This document shows, in pieces, positions 26,601 through 38,821 of a stretch of DNA of 64,000 nucleotides. The notes beneath the pieces were generated by a model. It was not told where the DNA came from. It did not search any database and saw only the letters and a list, made by a program, of their open reading frames with translations. Both the position numbers and the translations under genes were made by a program. This DNA comes from Struthidea cinerea. Its lineage: Eukaryota > Chordata > Aves > Passeriformes > Corcoracidae. Numbering within the stretch: position 1 is the stretch's first letter; each line of letters opens with the position of its first letter. The stretch lies in assembly GCA_013397865.1 (NCBI GenBank), contig VZTI01005325.1, forward strand, positions 4,122,100-4,186,099, in the 5' to 3' direction.

Positions 26601-28477
26601 TTAAGTATAGAATGCTCAGCCTGTTGTTTTAGATGATGCTGTGGGGAAAAATGTTGTCTACACAAATAACATTATCAGTTGTCTCAGTCAGCCAAGCAGG
26701 ATGAAAACAAAGAATGGTACAGGCTAATAAAGATACACCGTCTAAAACTTTCTTCCTTACAACTTTTACTCGTTTCAGTGGCTGCCTCAACAATTATACT
26801 GATACTGCAGTGTCTGCAGTAAATATTCAAGTGAATTCTCAGGTTCATGTTCTGAAGGGATGATCATTTATTCTTGTGTAACTTAATTGTCCTTGTAGGA
26901 TCCACAGGGTTCCTCCCTGTTGGTAGTGAGCTGATCGTAGTTTGGAAAATGCAAAGTCTACTCTTTCACTTAAAGGCATGAGAATTGCAGTTATTTCTCT
27001 GGTTGTCCTTACTTCATTTGTTCTAGAAATGAAGTTAATACTCCTGTTGCATCAGCTTTACATTTTCACGTTTTCTCTCCTCTTTATTATTGCTGTGGCA
27101 AGAGCACATGGCTTGTACCATGCAAGTTTTGCATGTCAAAAATTCTGCTAGCTTATCCTGAGGAGGAAGAGTAAAGACCTCCTACCTTTCACTGAAAGTT
27201 TTACTAATGACTGTCAGAGGTCCAGTAGGCTTGGATTGTTTTGTCTCTGTTTTCTGGCACATGGATGAGAGTGTCAGTCATCTGCCTTATGGGCTTTTGC
27301 CTTCATTTAAATGGCTTGCTTCACTCATCTCTTAGTTATTCTTGTGACAGTCTTTATTCAGGAGTGATGGGATGAAGGAGGAACAATCTGCATTAGGTTA
27401 ATTATTTCTTACTGTATTTTCTGTTTTCTAGAAGTAATTAATTATATCACAAGGCTTAGAAAGTAATTTAGAAGAGATTTTTACTTAATCGGTGCTCTGT
27501 TTCTTTGTCTTTTTCCAACATTGCATTTGTTCTTGCAAATGAAACAAAAAAACCTGATAAATGATGTTGTGTAAAAGAAATGCCTGCTTCAGCCCATCAG
27601 GGTTCATTTCATCTGAAAAATGATACTGAAATTTCAAAATGCTGCTTCTAGAACTAATAAAAAATGTCTCTAAGGGAAAACTTACTTATTTAATTCTCTG
27701 CTGCTCGATTTTGCTGGCAAACTTTGTGTTTTGCCATATGACCCTGGCCAAGCTGAAAATTTATTTCAGCAAAAGATGGACAGTAGTTCTGTTAGGAAGG
27801 AGAAAAGCTTATGGATTATGCTTGGAGTTCTGTTGAAACCCTCATACTACTGATGGTCAATCAGTTGTCAGTGTAGCTTGACTGCACTTAATTACGTCAA
27901 TTTATTATGCTTCCTGCATGAAACCTTCCAGGGGAAAGCTGGTGGCTTGTTGGGGGTGTGAGTAAGGAGAGAATCTCCTTCCTTTGTGGAAACAGCTCCT
28001 TAGCAGTTTTCAGAGGTTTTTGCCAGATGTTAAGTGTGGAAGATGCAGGTGTACAGGCTGTGGAGTACTAGCAGACCGACCAAGTGAGGTGGAATAAAAA
28101 ACTTCAAGGACAGATATCCCTACTCTTCAATACTGCCCCAGAGGAATATGAATAATTCCTGGCCACTCAAAGAAGTGACTAAAAATACTCATTCTGCATT
28201 CCATAGGACTTTAGTGCCGTCTTTCCTGTCTGAAGCTTTGATCATACTTTAAATCAACTTACTGTTACAATCAGTAAAAGAACTTCAGGTTAGGTGGTAA
28301 AAATCTTCATAAATAGCTTGATGCAGACTAAAAGACATGACGTGGATTTTTGGGGCCCAAGAACTATGTATTTAAGTGAATGCTACTGGTTTATCTATGC
28401 TTTGTAACACCAAGCTTTTTTAAAGAGGAAATTTGGTACCTGTCTCATCTTTCTCAACTCCCCACAAAGTCTTGCTT
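23659..28477. other. Intronic stretch without genes
   Basis: Unique-looking AT-rich DNA. A minus-strand frame at 24216-24944 is the longest in the window and is listed separately. Apart from that there are only short frames. I see no repeat family or RNA gene. Confidence 0.5.
24216..24944 (-). other. 242-codon open frame, unassigned
   Basis: This is the longest open frame in the window, antisense to CCSER1. The predicted product starts with a basic stretch (Lys/Arg-rich within the first 50 residues), followed by mixed sequence. I recognise no catalytic motif, zinc finger, signal peptide or membrane span. A frame this long is somewhat unlikely by chance in AT-rich DNA, so a decayed mobile element or recent pseudogene is possible. 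A second minus-strand frame overlaps its start, which argues against a real gene. Confidence 0.2.
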
Positions 28478-28970
28478 TGCTCTGAGACCTCACCTGCAGT
28501 GCTGCATCCAGTGCTGGGGCCCCCAGCACAGGAAGGACACAGACCTGTTGGAGCAGGTCCAGAGGAGGGATATCAGAGGACTGGAGCACCTGTGATGTGA
28601 GGAAAGACTGGGAGAGTTGTTCAGCCCAGAGGAGAGAAGTGTCCAGGGACACCTTATAGCAGCCTTCCCTTACCTCAACGGTGCCTATAAGAAAGGCGGA
28701 TCAGATGTTTTTAGCAGGATCTCTTGTGATAGGACAAGGTGTAATGTTAGCTAGAAGGAAAAAGTTTTTCAGAATGAGGGTGATGAGGCACTGGAACAGT
28801 TGCCCAGTGAGGTGGTGGATGTCCCATCCCTTGAATGGAAACATTCAAGGTCAGGTTGGATGGGGCTCTGAGCAACCTGACCTAGTTGAAGATGTTCCTG
28901 TTTATTCCAGAGAGATTGGAGTAGATGACTTTTAAACATTCCTTACAATGCAAATTAATCTATGATTTGA
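28478..28970 (+). mobile_element. CR1 LINE 3' end
   Basis: Forward CR1 fragment beginning in ORF2 (GCTCTGAGACCTCACCTGCA, then TGCTGCATCCAGTGCTGGGG). The local translation reads LQCCIQCWGPQHRKDTDLLE, then QVQRRDIRGLEHL, matching the C-terminal part of the CR1 reverse transcriptase protein. It continues through GAACAGTTGCCCAGTGAGGT and GGTTGGATGGGGCTCTGAGC to a degraded 3' UTR near 28970. Frameshifts and stops break the frame. An A/C-rich low-complexity tract follows at 29026. Confidence 0.93.
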
Positions 28971-29025
28971 CAGTTGTCCTCAAAATGTTTCATTGTGTGT
29001 TCAAAGTTGATGTGTTTTTTTCTAT

Positions 29026-29137
29026 TAAAAAAAACCAAAACCCAAAACCAAAACACCCCACAATAACAACAACAAAACCACCCACAGAAAAAGAAAAAGT
29101 GACTCAAGTTAAATAAAAAAAGAAAAAAACCACAACA
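29026..29137. repeat. A/C-rich low-complexity tract
   Basis: Runs of A interrupted by C (CCAAAACCCAAAACC, ACAATAACAACAACAAAACC) continue into A-rich sequence with GAAAAAG repeats. It lies about 55 nt beyond the CR1 copy ending near 28970, but CR1 elements do not normally carry poly-A tails, so it is probably independent. Confidence 0.85.
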
Positions 29138-29739
29138 TTCAGGTTATAGCAGGCAAATTTCTTGTTCATTCTTCTGTTACCACTTGGCTATGAGTTGTGG
29201 CTCTTCTTTTCTTGTCTGTTCATGTCCAGTGTGTAGTTTTGCAACATATTCCCTATTAAAGTCACATCCTAGCATGTTCCTCAGGTTTTGTGTGTCAGAT
29301 TTAGGGAACAACAGCCTGGCCAGTAATGTGTAAGCCAATCCAAATTTGTGGTGGATCTCTGGTCCCTGAAAGCAAAGGCTGGAGAACGGCCTTGCCACAA
29401 AAGGTTCAGAGTCGTAAGTCGAGCAGTATTCAACTTCAAAGCTTGTACGATGTCTGTATGTGCACAGGCATATTTTTGAGTGCTTTGTCTTCTGCATTCA
29501 AAATCTATCGGATGAGCTAAGATCAAAATGTCATGCTGTATCTGGTAACAGTGTGGGCCAGAAATTGACATTTTGTGCATTTTATTTTAAAACATGGAAT
29601 TTATTCCAAAAGCTCGAATGATACTGCAGACTGCCTTGAAAATAAACAAGTTGGCAAGTCCAGTTTTAAGCTCAGTCCAGATGGAGCTATGGACAGCAAG
29701 TTTTAACACACACTCCAAAAATTATTAGGGCTGCTCTCC

Positions 29740-30010
29740 TGACAAACAGTTTGCAAAATCAGTCACTAAAAGTATTAATTATGCTATTATATAATGTACG
29801 TTTGGTGTTTCACAGAAGAAATGCTACAAATCCTATTATAAATTAATAATCATACTAAATTTTTAATAACTTCCTTGCAGCAACTTTTACAAGTGTGTTT
29901 TTTCATTATCATATTTGTTGCAAGCTTTTAATGGCACAAGTTATCGCAGTAATGTTAAATTAAGAGAAATTGTGTTCCAAATATAACTGTCATTTACTGC
30001 TTAAAATTTG
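29740..30010. other. Possible conserved noncoding block
   Basis: Very AT-rich, not repetitive, with many homeodomain- and POU-like words (TATTAATTATGC, AATTAATAATCATAC, TCATTATCATATTTG). It resembles intronic enhancers of large developmental loci. The call rests on appearance only. Confidence 0.2.
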
Positions 30011-30904
30011 AAAATGTGCAGTGTGAAAGGATTCAGACATCAAATTCAAATCATGGGCTGTATCTTTTCAGTGAGGTGCACCTTTTCTAAACTTGCGTAG
30101 TTTTGCACAATACTGCTCTTAATGTTGTTCTCAGCCTTGAACTGCAAACTGGTACTGCAGACTGGAAGCCATTACTGCAACACCAAATATTCAGGTAATT
30201 CCAGCAGAGTCCCCAAACCAGAGATTGTAGCAATGAGAGAGTAAACAGCTGAAATAAACATTGAATTTTAATATGACGGTCTCAAAACCCAATGTAAAAG
30301 GCAGGGGACCTAATGTCCTCAAAGTGGAGAGAGACAGGAGGCATTGCAGAGAGAATGAAGCTTCTGATGGGACATAGTTTGTAGGCACTTACCTGTCAAG
30401 CAATGTTGTATCAGCACAAAAATATTGTAAGCATGAAGAGCTGAGCTAGTATTGAAGTTTTAGCATGCTTATTTCCTCCTCTGTGCTGGTGTATGAATAA
30501 ATATTTAGAGATATTTCAATATGATTCAGAGACCTGAGCTTTGGTCCTTTGTAGTCAACCAAAACAAAAAACATTGTCTTTTTCATCTGTCTCTGGCCTC
30601 AGTTTGGCAATTTATTAGATTTACTTCTTCACAGCAGGCCACATTATGGGGGAAAGAAGGGACAAGAAATGTTTTCTTCTGAAAAAGAACAGTATGGAAG
30701 CACTACTGCAGTGCTGTAGTAAAATAAAACTAAATACTCTGATTATTTTTAATGAGTTATTTACAATCAAAAATGAAAACACTAAAGACCATATTGGCAA
30801 AGTCAAAGAAATCTCCTGTAGGTGGGCTAATTTCACCATATGATGAAATATTACGTTTCTGCTGTGGCACTTAGTGATTGATAATGTCATGAGAGAACAA
30901 AGCA

Positions 30905-31030
30905 ATTAGGTTAATTTACACATTAATTAGTTTATTGCTTTCTTTTTGTTTGGTCTCTAATGCCTTTGTGTAAAAAATTGAGCATGTGCTGTTGTAGGGG
31001 TTTAATTTCACTAATTAGGTTCCAAGTGCA
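30905..31030. other. Cluster of TAATTA-type words
   Basis: AATTAGGTTAATTTACAC, ATTAATTAGTTTATTGC and TTTAATTTCACTAATTAGG pack several homeodomain core motifs into about 120 nt. A possible enhancer block; unproven. Confidence 0.2.
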
Positions 31031-34000
31031 GGCATTGCAACACCTGCCTTGTAAGTGAAACCATTCTGAGTTAATTCAAGCCCTCTGGTTGTTTGAGAGG
31101 ACACTCCCAAGGAAACAACTTACAAAGGGTCCCACAACTTATGGGCTTTCATCCCTAGATAAAGCTGGGGATTTTTCTTAAAAAGTTATTGGCCTCTGTT
31201 TATGCCAGGGGCAGTTTTTGTAAGGTGTTATCTGGAGCTGTGCTGAGTTCAGGGTAGAAGGAGAAGTTTTGAGCCTTTGGAAGGTGAGTGGTTCCTGAGA
31301 AATCTTTGTGCTTGTGAAGCTCTGAGACTCTGTTATTTCAAGATGATGGAGTGTGAGCTGTTTTCACTGAAGCGATTAATTAGCACTGGTGCTGGAATTC
31401 TTGTGTTGTTTTGTTGCTTTTATGGGGATCGCACTTCCGTAATGTTTCACAAAAACTTTTAGGAAGAATGTGATAAAAACTCTAGTAGGTTGATATCTTC
31501 AAGAATGGATATGTAGTTACATACATGGTCTGGATTTCTTCGTAAATTATGTCCCTGAATCCATTACACGCTTTCGTTTATTGGTCATAAAAGAGGATTT
31601 AACATAAAAGCTCTTTTAATGGTAACATTAGGTTCCAACTGTTGTATGTGATAATGAAATAGGACGGGTTTTAAAGTTGCAGTTTCCTCCTGACATATTT
31701 ATAAAGTTTGCTACATAACGTAGGTGGATGGTATCCCCTGAATTTAGATGCAACTGTTTTCTACTCCTTATTCTAAAACTGTTAGAGAGCGGGGAGAAGG
31801 GATATCCATTTATTTAATCATATATTTTTACCAAAATAGAAGTCCATTGTGTTGGTTCCATTGAAGAGTATTTCAAGGTATCTTGAAAGCTGTGTTTGTA
31901 ATTAGTGAGTATTTTGGAGATAATATTCTATTACTGACTTTATATTTCATTACATGAAAATGTAGAGTTAGTGTGAAATTTTAGGATTACTAGTTGGAAT
32001 TTCCTGAACACCCACGCAGTTTTAACTACCTAATTATTGTACAGAGCATCCCTTAACTGCTCAGCTCCTCTTGACATTTTATTGTTCTTTCTCTGAGTGC
32101 CTGGCATTTTATCTGGCGTCTAATCCTGTAGGCATGTGCATTTTTGCTAATGGAAGAATGTGTGTGGCTGTAGCATAATAACCTGTAGGATGATTACTTA
32201 GATGTCTGTATCTGGTTTTAAGTCCTGGCATGGTTGGAAAGCTAGACGTTTCTGTAATTGAACCCAATCCAGGAAGAGTTTCCTGAGTCACCTGATGAGG
32301 GGAAAGACCAGCAGGGCTTGGGATGTAGGGAAAGCAAGCAGAATGCTGAAGGTATTTTGGGATATTTTATAAATATTAATTGGACCTTTTTAAAATCTGT
32401 TATGCATCTCAGATGAACCTCTTGGCCAACACAAGGTGTAATGAATTGCTTACTTGCTTCACAGAAGTGTTCTTAGTGGTTAATAGCTCATCAAGAGATA
32501 ATATCTTGGGTTAGGCAGTGATAATATGATTAGGTGCTTCCCAAGTATTTAAAAACCAATTCAGAGAGGTCTTGAAGTGAATGGCTTGTCTCCTTTATAA
32601 AGTGTATGAATTTTCTGCATAATTTTCTGGTCTCACTGGAAGTCCGTCTTTGCTGTCTTACCTGTGTCTGTGAATTCTGCTTGGCCCTAAGCAAATATTC
32701 CTGCTGTCCTTTTGTCTTTTAATGGATTTAACCTTTCCTGTTAGCATACCTATCTTCCCACTAAAGCCTATGCTAACAGTTCAGTACCTTCTTATTGAGC
32801 ACAGAAAATTATTTGCCTTTTTTTTTTCTTCTTACATTTAAAATACGCATAATTTTGATCAAGACTTCATAAAGTTTTGATAGCAAAAAATACTACCTGT
32901 AGTAGGAAGCATTTGACAATTTGTTTTTAAGTAAGGAAACCTAGTTTGGTAACTGAATGAAAGGAGTGCACTACTTGTGCTTCTTGGAAGGCAGTCATCA
33001 TATCCAATATCCATTGTGAGTTTCCAGGGTTTTTTTTTTAACTTAGTAAAAGCTTGAAAGTTTTATGTTGCATCTGCACATTTTCTAAGGGAAAGACTGA
33101 AGCATTTAGAGCAAAGAAAAGGTGAAGAGAAATGTTGGGGGTTTTTTTTTGGGGTAGGGGTGAAATAAAATTTAAAAAGACTCAAGCTTACCAAAGGCTC
33201 AAATCCCAGCCATCCTCATTTAATTTTCCTGGTTTTTGTATAATCCTTTACTTACTACTGCACTGTTACTATTTGAAAGTGAAGAAGCCCCACTGGTCTC
33301 TTCCAAGGAGCGTTTTTTAAACATTATCTGGTTATTCTTTGGTGTTACATTATCTTATTTTTTCACATTTAAATTTTCCTAATAGATTCCAGGAGGAAGA
33401 AAAGGGCTGAAGTTCAAAGTGGTGTTGTGTGCTAGATCAGGGGATATAAACAGAGCTCTTAGCTCCTGTGGAGTTTAGAGAAAGGAAAGAAATGCTTGAC
33501 AGGCCCTTAACAGCTGTACTTTACCAGCAGCTGAAAGATGGAGGGCTTTTGTAAATTTTTTTAAAACTTTTTTTTTTAATTAGTTCCATATTTCTTGATC
33601 ACCGGGTTCTAGCCAGAAGGATGTCTTTATGACTGTGATATAAACCTTGGAAAGAGAAGCAGTTTTAATGGAAAAGGTTGACAGTCTCTTAACTTACAGC
33701 AGCGCTGACTGGCCATTAGAGTTTGTGTGCGCACTTGTGTGTGGGTGGAGAGTTTGATAGTGACAGATACTGGACATCATTTCTCTAAATGGCTGACCTT
33801 GAAAAATCATAGCATCAGAGTACCAATAAAGGATACACAGTTCCAAAAGCTGTGAAATGCCAAACAATGTGTACCTTATGACACACTGATGTACAAGATT
33901 ACGAGATCTTATGCCTACAACTGCTGAAGCATTCTCTGTTAGAACAGAAGCAATGTTGAGATATTGTGTGAGACAGAGAGAGGTAGACATTTTGATGCTA

Positions 34001-34794
34001 AAGAATGCTAATATGGGTAATTAGCTGAGTGTTTAAGTTCTGGTTACCTTTTTGTCTTAGTATTGCAAAGCCTGTGTTTTCAGAGCTGAGTGAGGAGTTT
34101 GCCAATTTTTATCCTGCTTGACTAGGTCTTGAGAACATTTAGGCACCTAGCAGGGCATTATTTTATATGATCTTTGTAATATTTAGGAACGTGCTTTTAA
34201 AAGTCTGTGCCTTAAGTCTCCTAAATATGGTGAGGGGCATTTCTTTTTTTTTCCAAAATATGTCCCTGTGTTTCAGTTGTAAACTGTGGGATAGAACATG
34301 TCTCTACTAGATGAGATTAGTAGGGATCACTCAGGGATTAAGATTCGGTCTGGGATGATAGTAGGGTTTCACGGGTAATGTACTTCATTTTAGGAGAGCC
34401 ACAGAGTGCTTCGAGCTGAATTTTGGAAGTATTTGAGGTAGGCAGGTTTTCCTCTAAAAATCAGAAGCAATTGCTGTGACATGTGTTATGTGGTCCAACT
34501 GAGGGATCTTTATCAAAATAGTAATTAGTTATTTTTCCAAAGGAAAAACATCTCTTTACTGTTGGTGAGGAAAAAGAAAAGTCTGGGTGGGAGAGAGAAA
34601 TGTGGATTGAAGGCTCTCTAGATTCATATGAAATAGGATTTCAGGACATAATCTCTGTATGAAACTAAAAATGTTTTTCTTCTAATGTAAAAGGATGTGT
34701 TTCTGATGGGCCAAGGCCTGAACAAATAAGAACTACTTGTTTTTCTGAAAAATATATAAAGACCAAAATTTTATATGATTATATATGAGTACAT

Positions 34795-34915
34795 GTATGA
34801 CTTCTGCAACCATACATACATATACATATATATATATGTACACAGAGCTATAAAAATACATGTGTGTGTGTATATATATGGTATCTTTATTTATGAATGT
34901 ATACACACACAGCTG
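34795..34915. repeat. TA/CA microsatellite
   Basis: CATACATACATATACATATA is followed by (TA)n. Further on are TGTGTGTGTG with (TA)n and a terminal ACACACACAG, separated by short unique pieces. Alternating purine/pyrimidine sequence of this kind can form Z-DNA or cruciforms and is length-polymorphic. Confidence 0.9.
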
Positions 34916-35315
34916 CACACTTAAACACTGGAATTTAGTGGTTTAAGGCTTTTTCTAAGACCCTGCTTTAGAAGATAAGCCCTCAGGGAAGAAAGGTGTG
35001 TTCAGCTCTTCTCGTAGAGTCTGGGGTCTTTTGCTCTGCTTTCAGGGCATTCCTGATGCCAGCAGTGTTACATGGGTCTGTTAAGCTGATATCAAGAGAA
35101 GCAGACTCAGGGGAACCAGTTGTATTAGTTTAGGCTAATTCTGCTTTAGCAACATCTTGAGCAGTGCTGATGAAAACTAAGAAGATTAAAGTCCACATAA
35201 TCTGGGGATCTTTATGTAGGTGAAGTTCAAATTACCATAAGCTTTTCAAATCATTGATCTGAGGATCAGTAAGAAGGGAAGAATAACTTCAACAAGCTCA
35301 AGCTGCAAATCCATG

Positions 35316-35389
35316 TCTTTTTTTTTTCCCTTTTTCCTCCTTTTTTTTCTTCTTTTCCTTTTTTTTTTTCCTTTTTTTCCTATTTTTTT
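35316..35389. repeat. Homopyrimidine tract
   Basis: 66 uninterrupted pyrimidines (35316-35381), T with short C blocks, then one A and seven T ending in TAG at 35389-35391. On the complementary strand it is a homopurine run able to form triplex (H-) DNA. It also looks like an over-long acceptor tract, but no exon-like sequence follows. Confidence 0.9.
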
Positions 35390-35391
35390 AG

Positions 35392-38300
35392 TAAACTCCT
35401 TTAAGAATTCTTTAGTGTAAGAAAATTGGTTTTCTTCTACCTTCCTAGGGAAAAGGAGCTTTCAAAGGAGCTGCACAACTGTGTCTCTTACGCAGCTAAC
35501 GTGTGGTTGTATTGGATTGATGGAGGCTATTAAATGCTAAGAGCCACTGATTGATTATTTTAATGCTAGCGTACTGTTTCAATAAAGACTGCTTTTGAAA
35601 TAGAAATCTGCCTTAATGGCACTACCATTTTACTGACTGTGGCTATTGTAGCTTTTGATTTTTTTTTATCAATTAGAAATGAGGGAATAGATTAGTGGTG
35701 CTCAGTGGGTATGTCCAGATACAAAGGAAACAAGCCAGCAGGCACAAAGTACCATTGAGTTGCACAGGTTTTCACCCTATTTAACATTTACAGACTTTTC
35801 TGTGGATTTTCTGACCTTATGGTGGCAGTAATTCTACTAACATTGTGTCCTTGTCTCTGTTGTCATTCACGGCTCCATAGCCATGCTCAGGGATTTGGGG
35901 TGACATCTCAGTGGGATGGTACTTCAGTGCACATCTGCACCGCTGACATGCTCCAGAATGGAGTGGTCCCATCCAATTTGCCTGTAGTGACAACAAACCA
36001 CGCCAGGAAATCATCTGAAAGAGTGATAACGATGTTGGTTAAGCCCTTTCAGAAGCATTTTGAAACTGATTTCCAGTGCTCAGAATGTTTTCAGGTATGG
36101 TTTTATTAAAGTAGAAACTTAGCCTAAGCATATGGCAGGCACATTTAGAGCTCAGACTGGAGCCATGTACTTAAAAGTGACCAAATTACGTTTCTGAAAT
36201 ATTGTATGTTGATAATATTATATAGTTAATGTTGTCACTTAAAGGAAATATGTTGTCTTTAGTCATTAAAATAGACTTTTTGAGGCTGTTTTCCAACAGT
36301 TTAAGAAGTTTGTCACAGATAACATTTGCCTGTGAAGTGTTTTTATTACAATAAATGCATTTTAGGAAGGTGGAGGGCTCTGGCCTTCTGTAAGGAGCTC
36401 CTGCATTATCCAGGCAAGGAACCAGCCCCTAGTCCAGCCTCAGAGGCTGAGATGTTATACTAATAAAGTGAAACTTCTAATTTAGGAAGGATGCTTCTTC
36501 TTTTTTTTCCTTTCTAAATCCCTGTTGCTGCTCTGAGATGAATTGCAGTGGATTACTGTAATAATACTGTAACAGACCACCTGGATGTTGTTAATAATGA
36601 ACTTGATGAAATACCATTTCTGGAATGAATTTTAAATGAGTTTTTTTTTTCTGCAGCAAGTAGAATGAGTTGTATCAGAGAGTGAAGAGTGTTTCTGTCG
36701 CAGATCAGTTAAAGTGCCTCTGAACTATCAGAAAGCGCTGTATAATCTGAATGGCCACTGTATACCAGCTCTGAGTCACCAAGTCAAGTAGCAATTGAGT
36801 CAGATTTTAAACTCTTAAGACTGTGAGTGTTAATGTGTTATTATGGTGCTTTTCATACTTTAATACAAGATTCTGTGTTTGAAAAGATGGTAGTTTTGTG
36901 TGTTGAGCAGTGTGATATCAACGTAAAGCCCACTGAAGTAACGGAAAATATTTTCTTTATTTGAAATTCAGAATTGCTGTATTTCCAGTACATCTATAGC
37001 TTATACATAAACACCTTATCTCCTCCAGAGAGGAGGATAGTTTTCCAAGAATACTGCTGATTTTCTTGTCACTGAGGGAGCAGGGTATGGCTGGTGATAC
37101 CAGGTTCTTCTCCCTGATAATGTGCAGTAAAAGATTCCTTCTGGGAGACAGTACATCTTAAATTAGTTATTTCTCAGGGCCAGGGTGGGACCCTCATAGG
37201 ATGCCTGTAGAGGAGTATGAGGAAGATGAAACTTCAGTGAGACTTACAAAGTGAATGTGCAGAATATTCTAAGGAATTAGCCATCTTCTAATCTGCAGGC
37301 ACTGGGTGGAAAAAAACCAGGACCTTGTTGCTTCATCTTAATTTAAGTAATGTGCTTTTCTGGATACAAAAATCTTATGCAAGTGTAGATTCCAATGGTT
37401 TGAATATGTCTTCTTTTATAAGCCTTTAGAAGTGGCCTATGTTATGATACTTCATTTTCGTAAGTTGTTTTTTCTTTGCATGATTTATACCTGGGTCTTG
37501 TTTAAAGGCTTATAAAACAGCAGTGGTTTAACATCCTTCAATCAAAAGCAACTTTACCATCCACCTCAGATTTTTATTTTAAAGGATGCAAAATATTCTA
37601 CTCGAAGAGCTTTTAATGCATTTTAAAATTAAAACAGACTATTTTTTTTGTTTTATGAGAGTCTTGAAAAGCCTGAAATTTTAGTTCCATCGGCCATGAT
37701 GAGGCTCTGTCCATATGTGTGATCTCTGTGGTACCTTGCTTGATCTAAACTGTTCTCTTTACTGCTTATTGCATAACTTGCCGAATATAAAAATGAACCA
37801 TCCATAAAAGATAATCATAGAGTCCTAATTTCCAGGTTTTTTAGTATGGCAGTGGGAATTGCTTGTCTTAAGAAATCACCTTAATCTGGTTTTGACTGTG
37901 GATCCTATGAAACCTAAGGAAAATTTTATGTGTGAAAATATTCCTTGTCTTTCCAAACTATGGCAGAATCAGTTTTGTGTTGTGTAAAAACTCAAATGGA
38001 ACAGAAAATTGGAACAATACTTTAAATGAATAATAATTGTCATTTTCTTCACCACTTGTGCTAGCATCTTTAATTGTACTGATTTAATTTAGTATGACTT
38101 TCTTCATCATGGGAAAAGCTCTGTTAGATAACTTGCTTTGATATTAAAGGAAGATAGTGTGTATGCAGCAAAATAATGGTCTTTCATTACTTTTAAAGTT
38201 CATAAAAATCTTTCTGAATCTTACTGTGTCTTTAATGGATTCTCAACCACAACTTACTGTTGTTTTGTTTCATGTTCTGCTTATATAGCTTTAGTAGTAA

Positions 38301-38794
38301 CTAAACCTAAGAGTGCGTGCAGGTTAATTAAATTCCATATTCCCTTTTATACAATAGCAGGTTTGTCTTATGTCACTTGGCCAGCCCAGAAGGGAGTACT
38401 TCTTGCAGTTTTCTTTTCTTGCAGTTTTCTTTTCTTTCTAAGTTCTAAGTCAGAGCGCATGGAAGATTGTGATTTGATTTAGCTTCTGAAAGTGTGTGAC
38501 AGATTCATTTTTTTGTAAAGCTGAACTGAAATAAAATAGACCTGTAGAAGTTTTGCCCATAGGATATTTTGTTTGAAGGAAATGGCTTTCTCTTGAAGGG
38601 CGTGAGCTGGAGCATAGTTTTAATTCCTGTAGAATACCGTACTTTTATAAAGGTGTATTTTATTGCTAACACCATATGGCTATATGTACATTATAAAGGC
38701 TGTTCATGCTAGCTGGCTCAAAAAGCAAATGTATAAGTGTCTTTAAGCTCCAAGGAACTAACCACCCCAAGTGTGAGTTTTTTCATATTTTAGT
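35392..38794. other. Intronic stretch without genes
   Basis: AT-rich unique sequence. A plus frame at 35819-36109 ends at a possible donor (TTTTCAG|GTATGG at 36095) but has no convincing acceptor and no CCSER1 similarity. A 16-bp tandem duplication lies at 38402-38433. Confidence 0.5.
38402..38433. repeat. 16-bp direct tandem duplication
   Basis: CTTGCAGTTTTCTTTT is present twice back to back (38402-38417 and 38418-38433), about 390 nt upstream of the CCSER1 exon. Each copy looks like a weak pyrimidine-tract/CAG acceptor. It is probably replication slippage. Confidence 0.9.
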
Positions 38795-38821
38795 GTTGAT
38801 CTTTCTGTTTTCTCTTACAAG
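38795..38821 (+). promoter_or_regulatory. Splice acceptor of the CCSER1 exon
   Basis: A pyrimidine-rich run (GATCTTTCTGTTTTCTCTTAC) leads to the AG at 38820-38821. The TGTTGAT just upstream could act as a branch region. It is the only AG in this stretch that leaves the following CCSER1 reading frame intact, so it fixes the exon start. Confidence 0.85.

Larger units (their letters stand above)
29138..34794. other. Intronic stretch without genes
   Basis: Two sub-blocks may be conserved noncoding DNA (29740-30010 and 30905-31030). A minus-strand frame at 29177-29497 (106 codons) has a moderately protein-like composition but matches nothing I know. The remainder is AT-rich DNA without repeat families that I can name. 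Confidence 0.5.
1..38821 (+). other. CCSER1: CCSER1 intron upstream of the exon (3' part)
   Basis: This is inferred to be intron because the CCSER1 exon at 38822 begins in mid-codon and no upstream CCSER1 coding sequence was found. In particular I saw nothing like the conserved acidic segment that precedes this exon in the protein. It holds only repeats, low-complexity tracts and short open frames that look like chance. The neighbouring upstream exon must lie outside the window, or be too short or diverged for me to see. Confidence 0.75.

Noticed and set aside
29177..29580. Two overlapping minus-strand frames (about 100 codons each)
   Set aside because: Protein-like in places but in different phases, with no splice signals, no recognised motif and no repeat identity. 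Treated as chance or unresolvable.
35819..36109. Open frame ending at a donor-like TTTTCAG|GTATGG
   Set aside because: No convincing acceptor upstream, no similarity to the CCSER1 segment expected before the recognised exon, and the opposite strand is open too.
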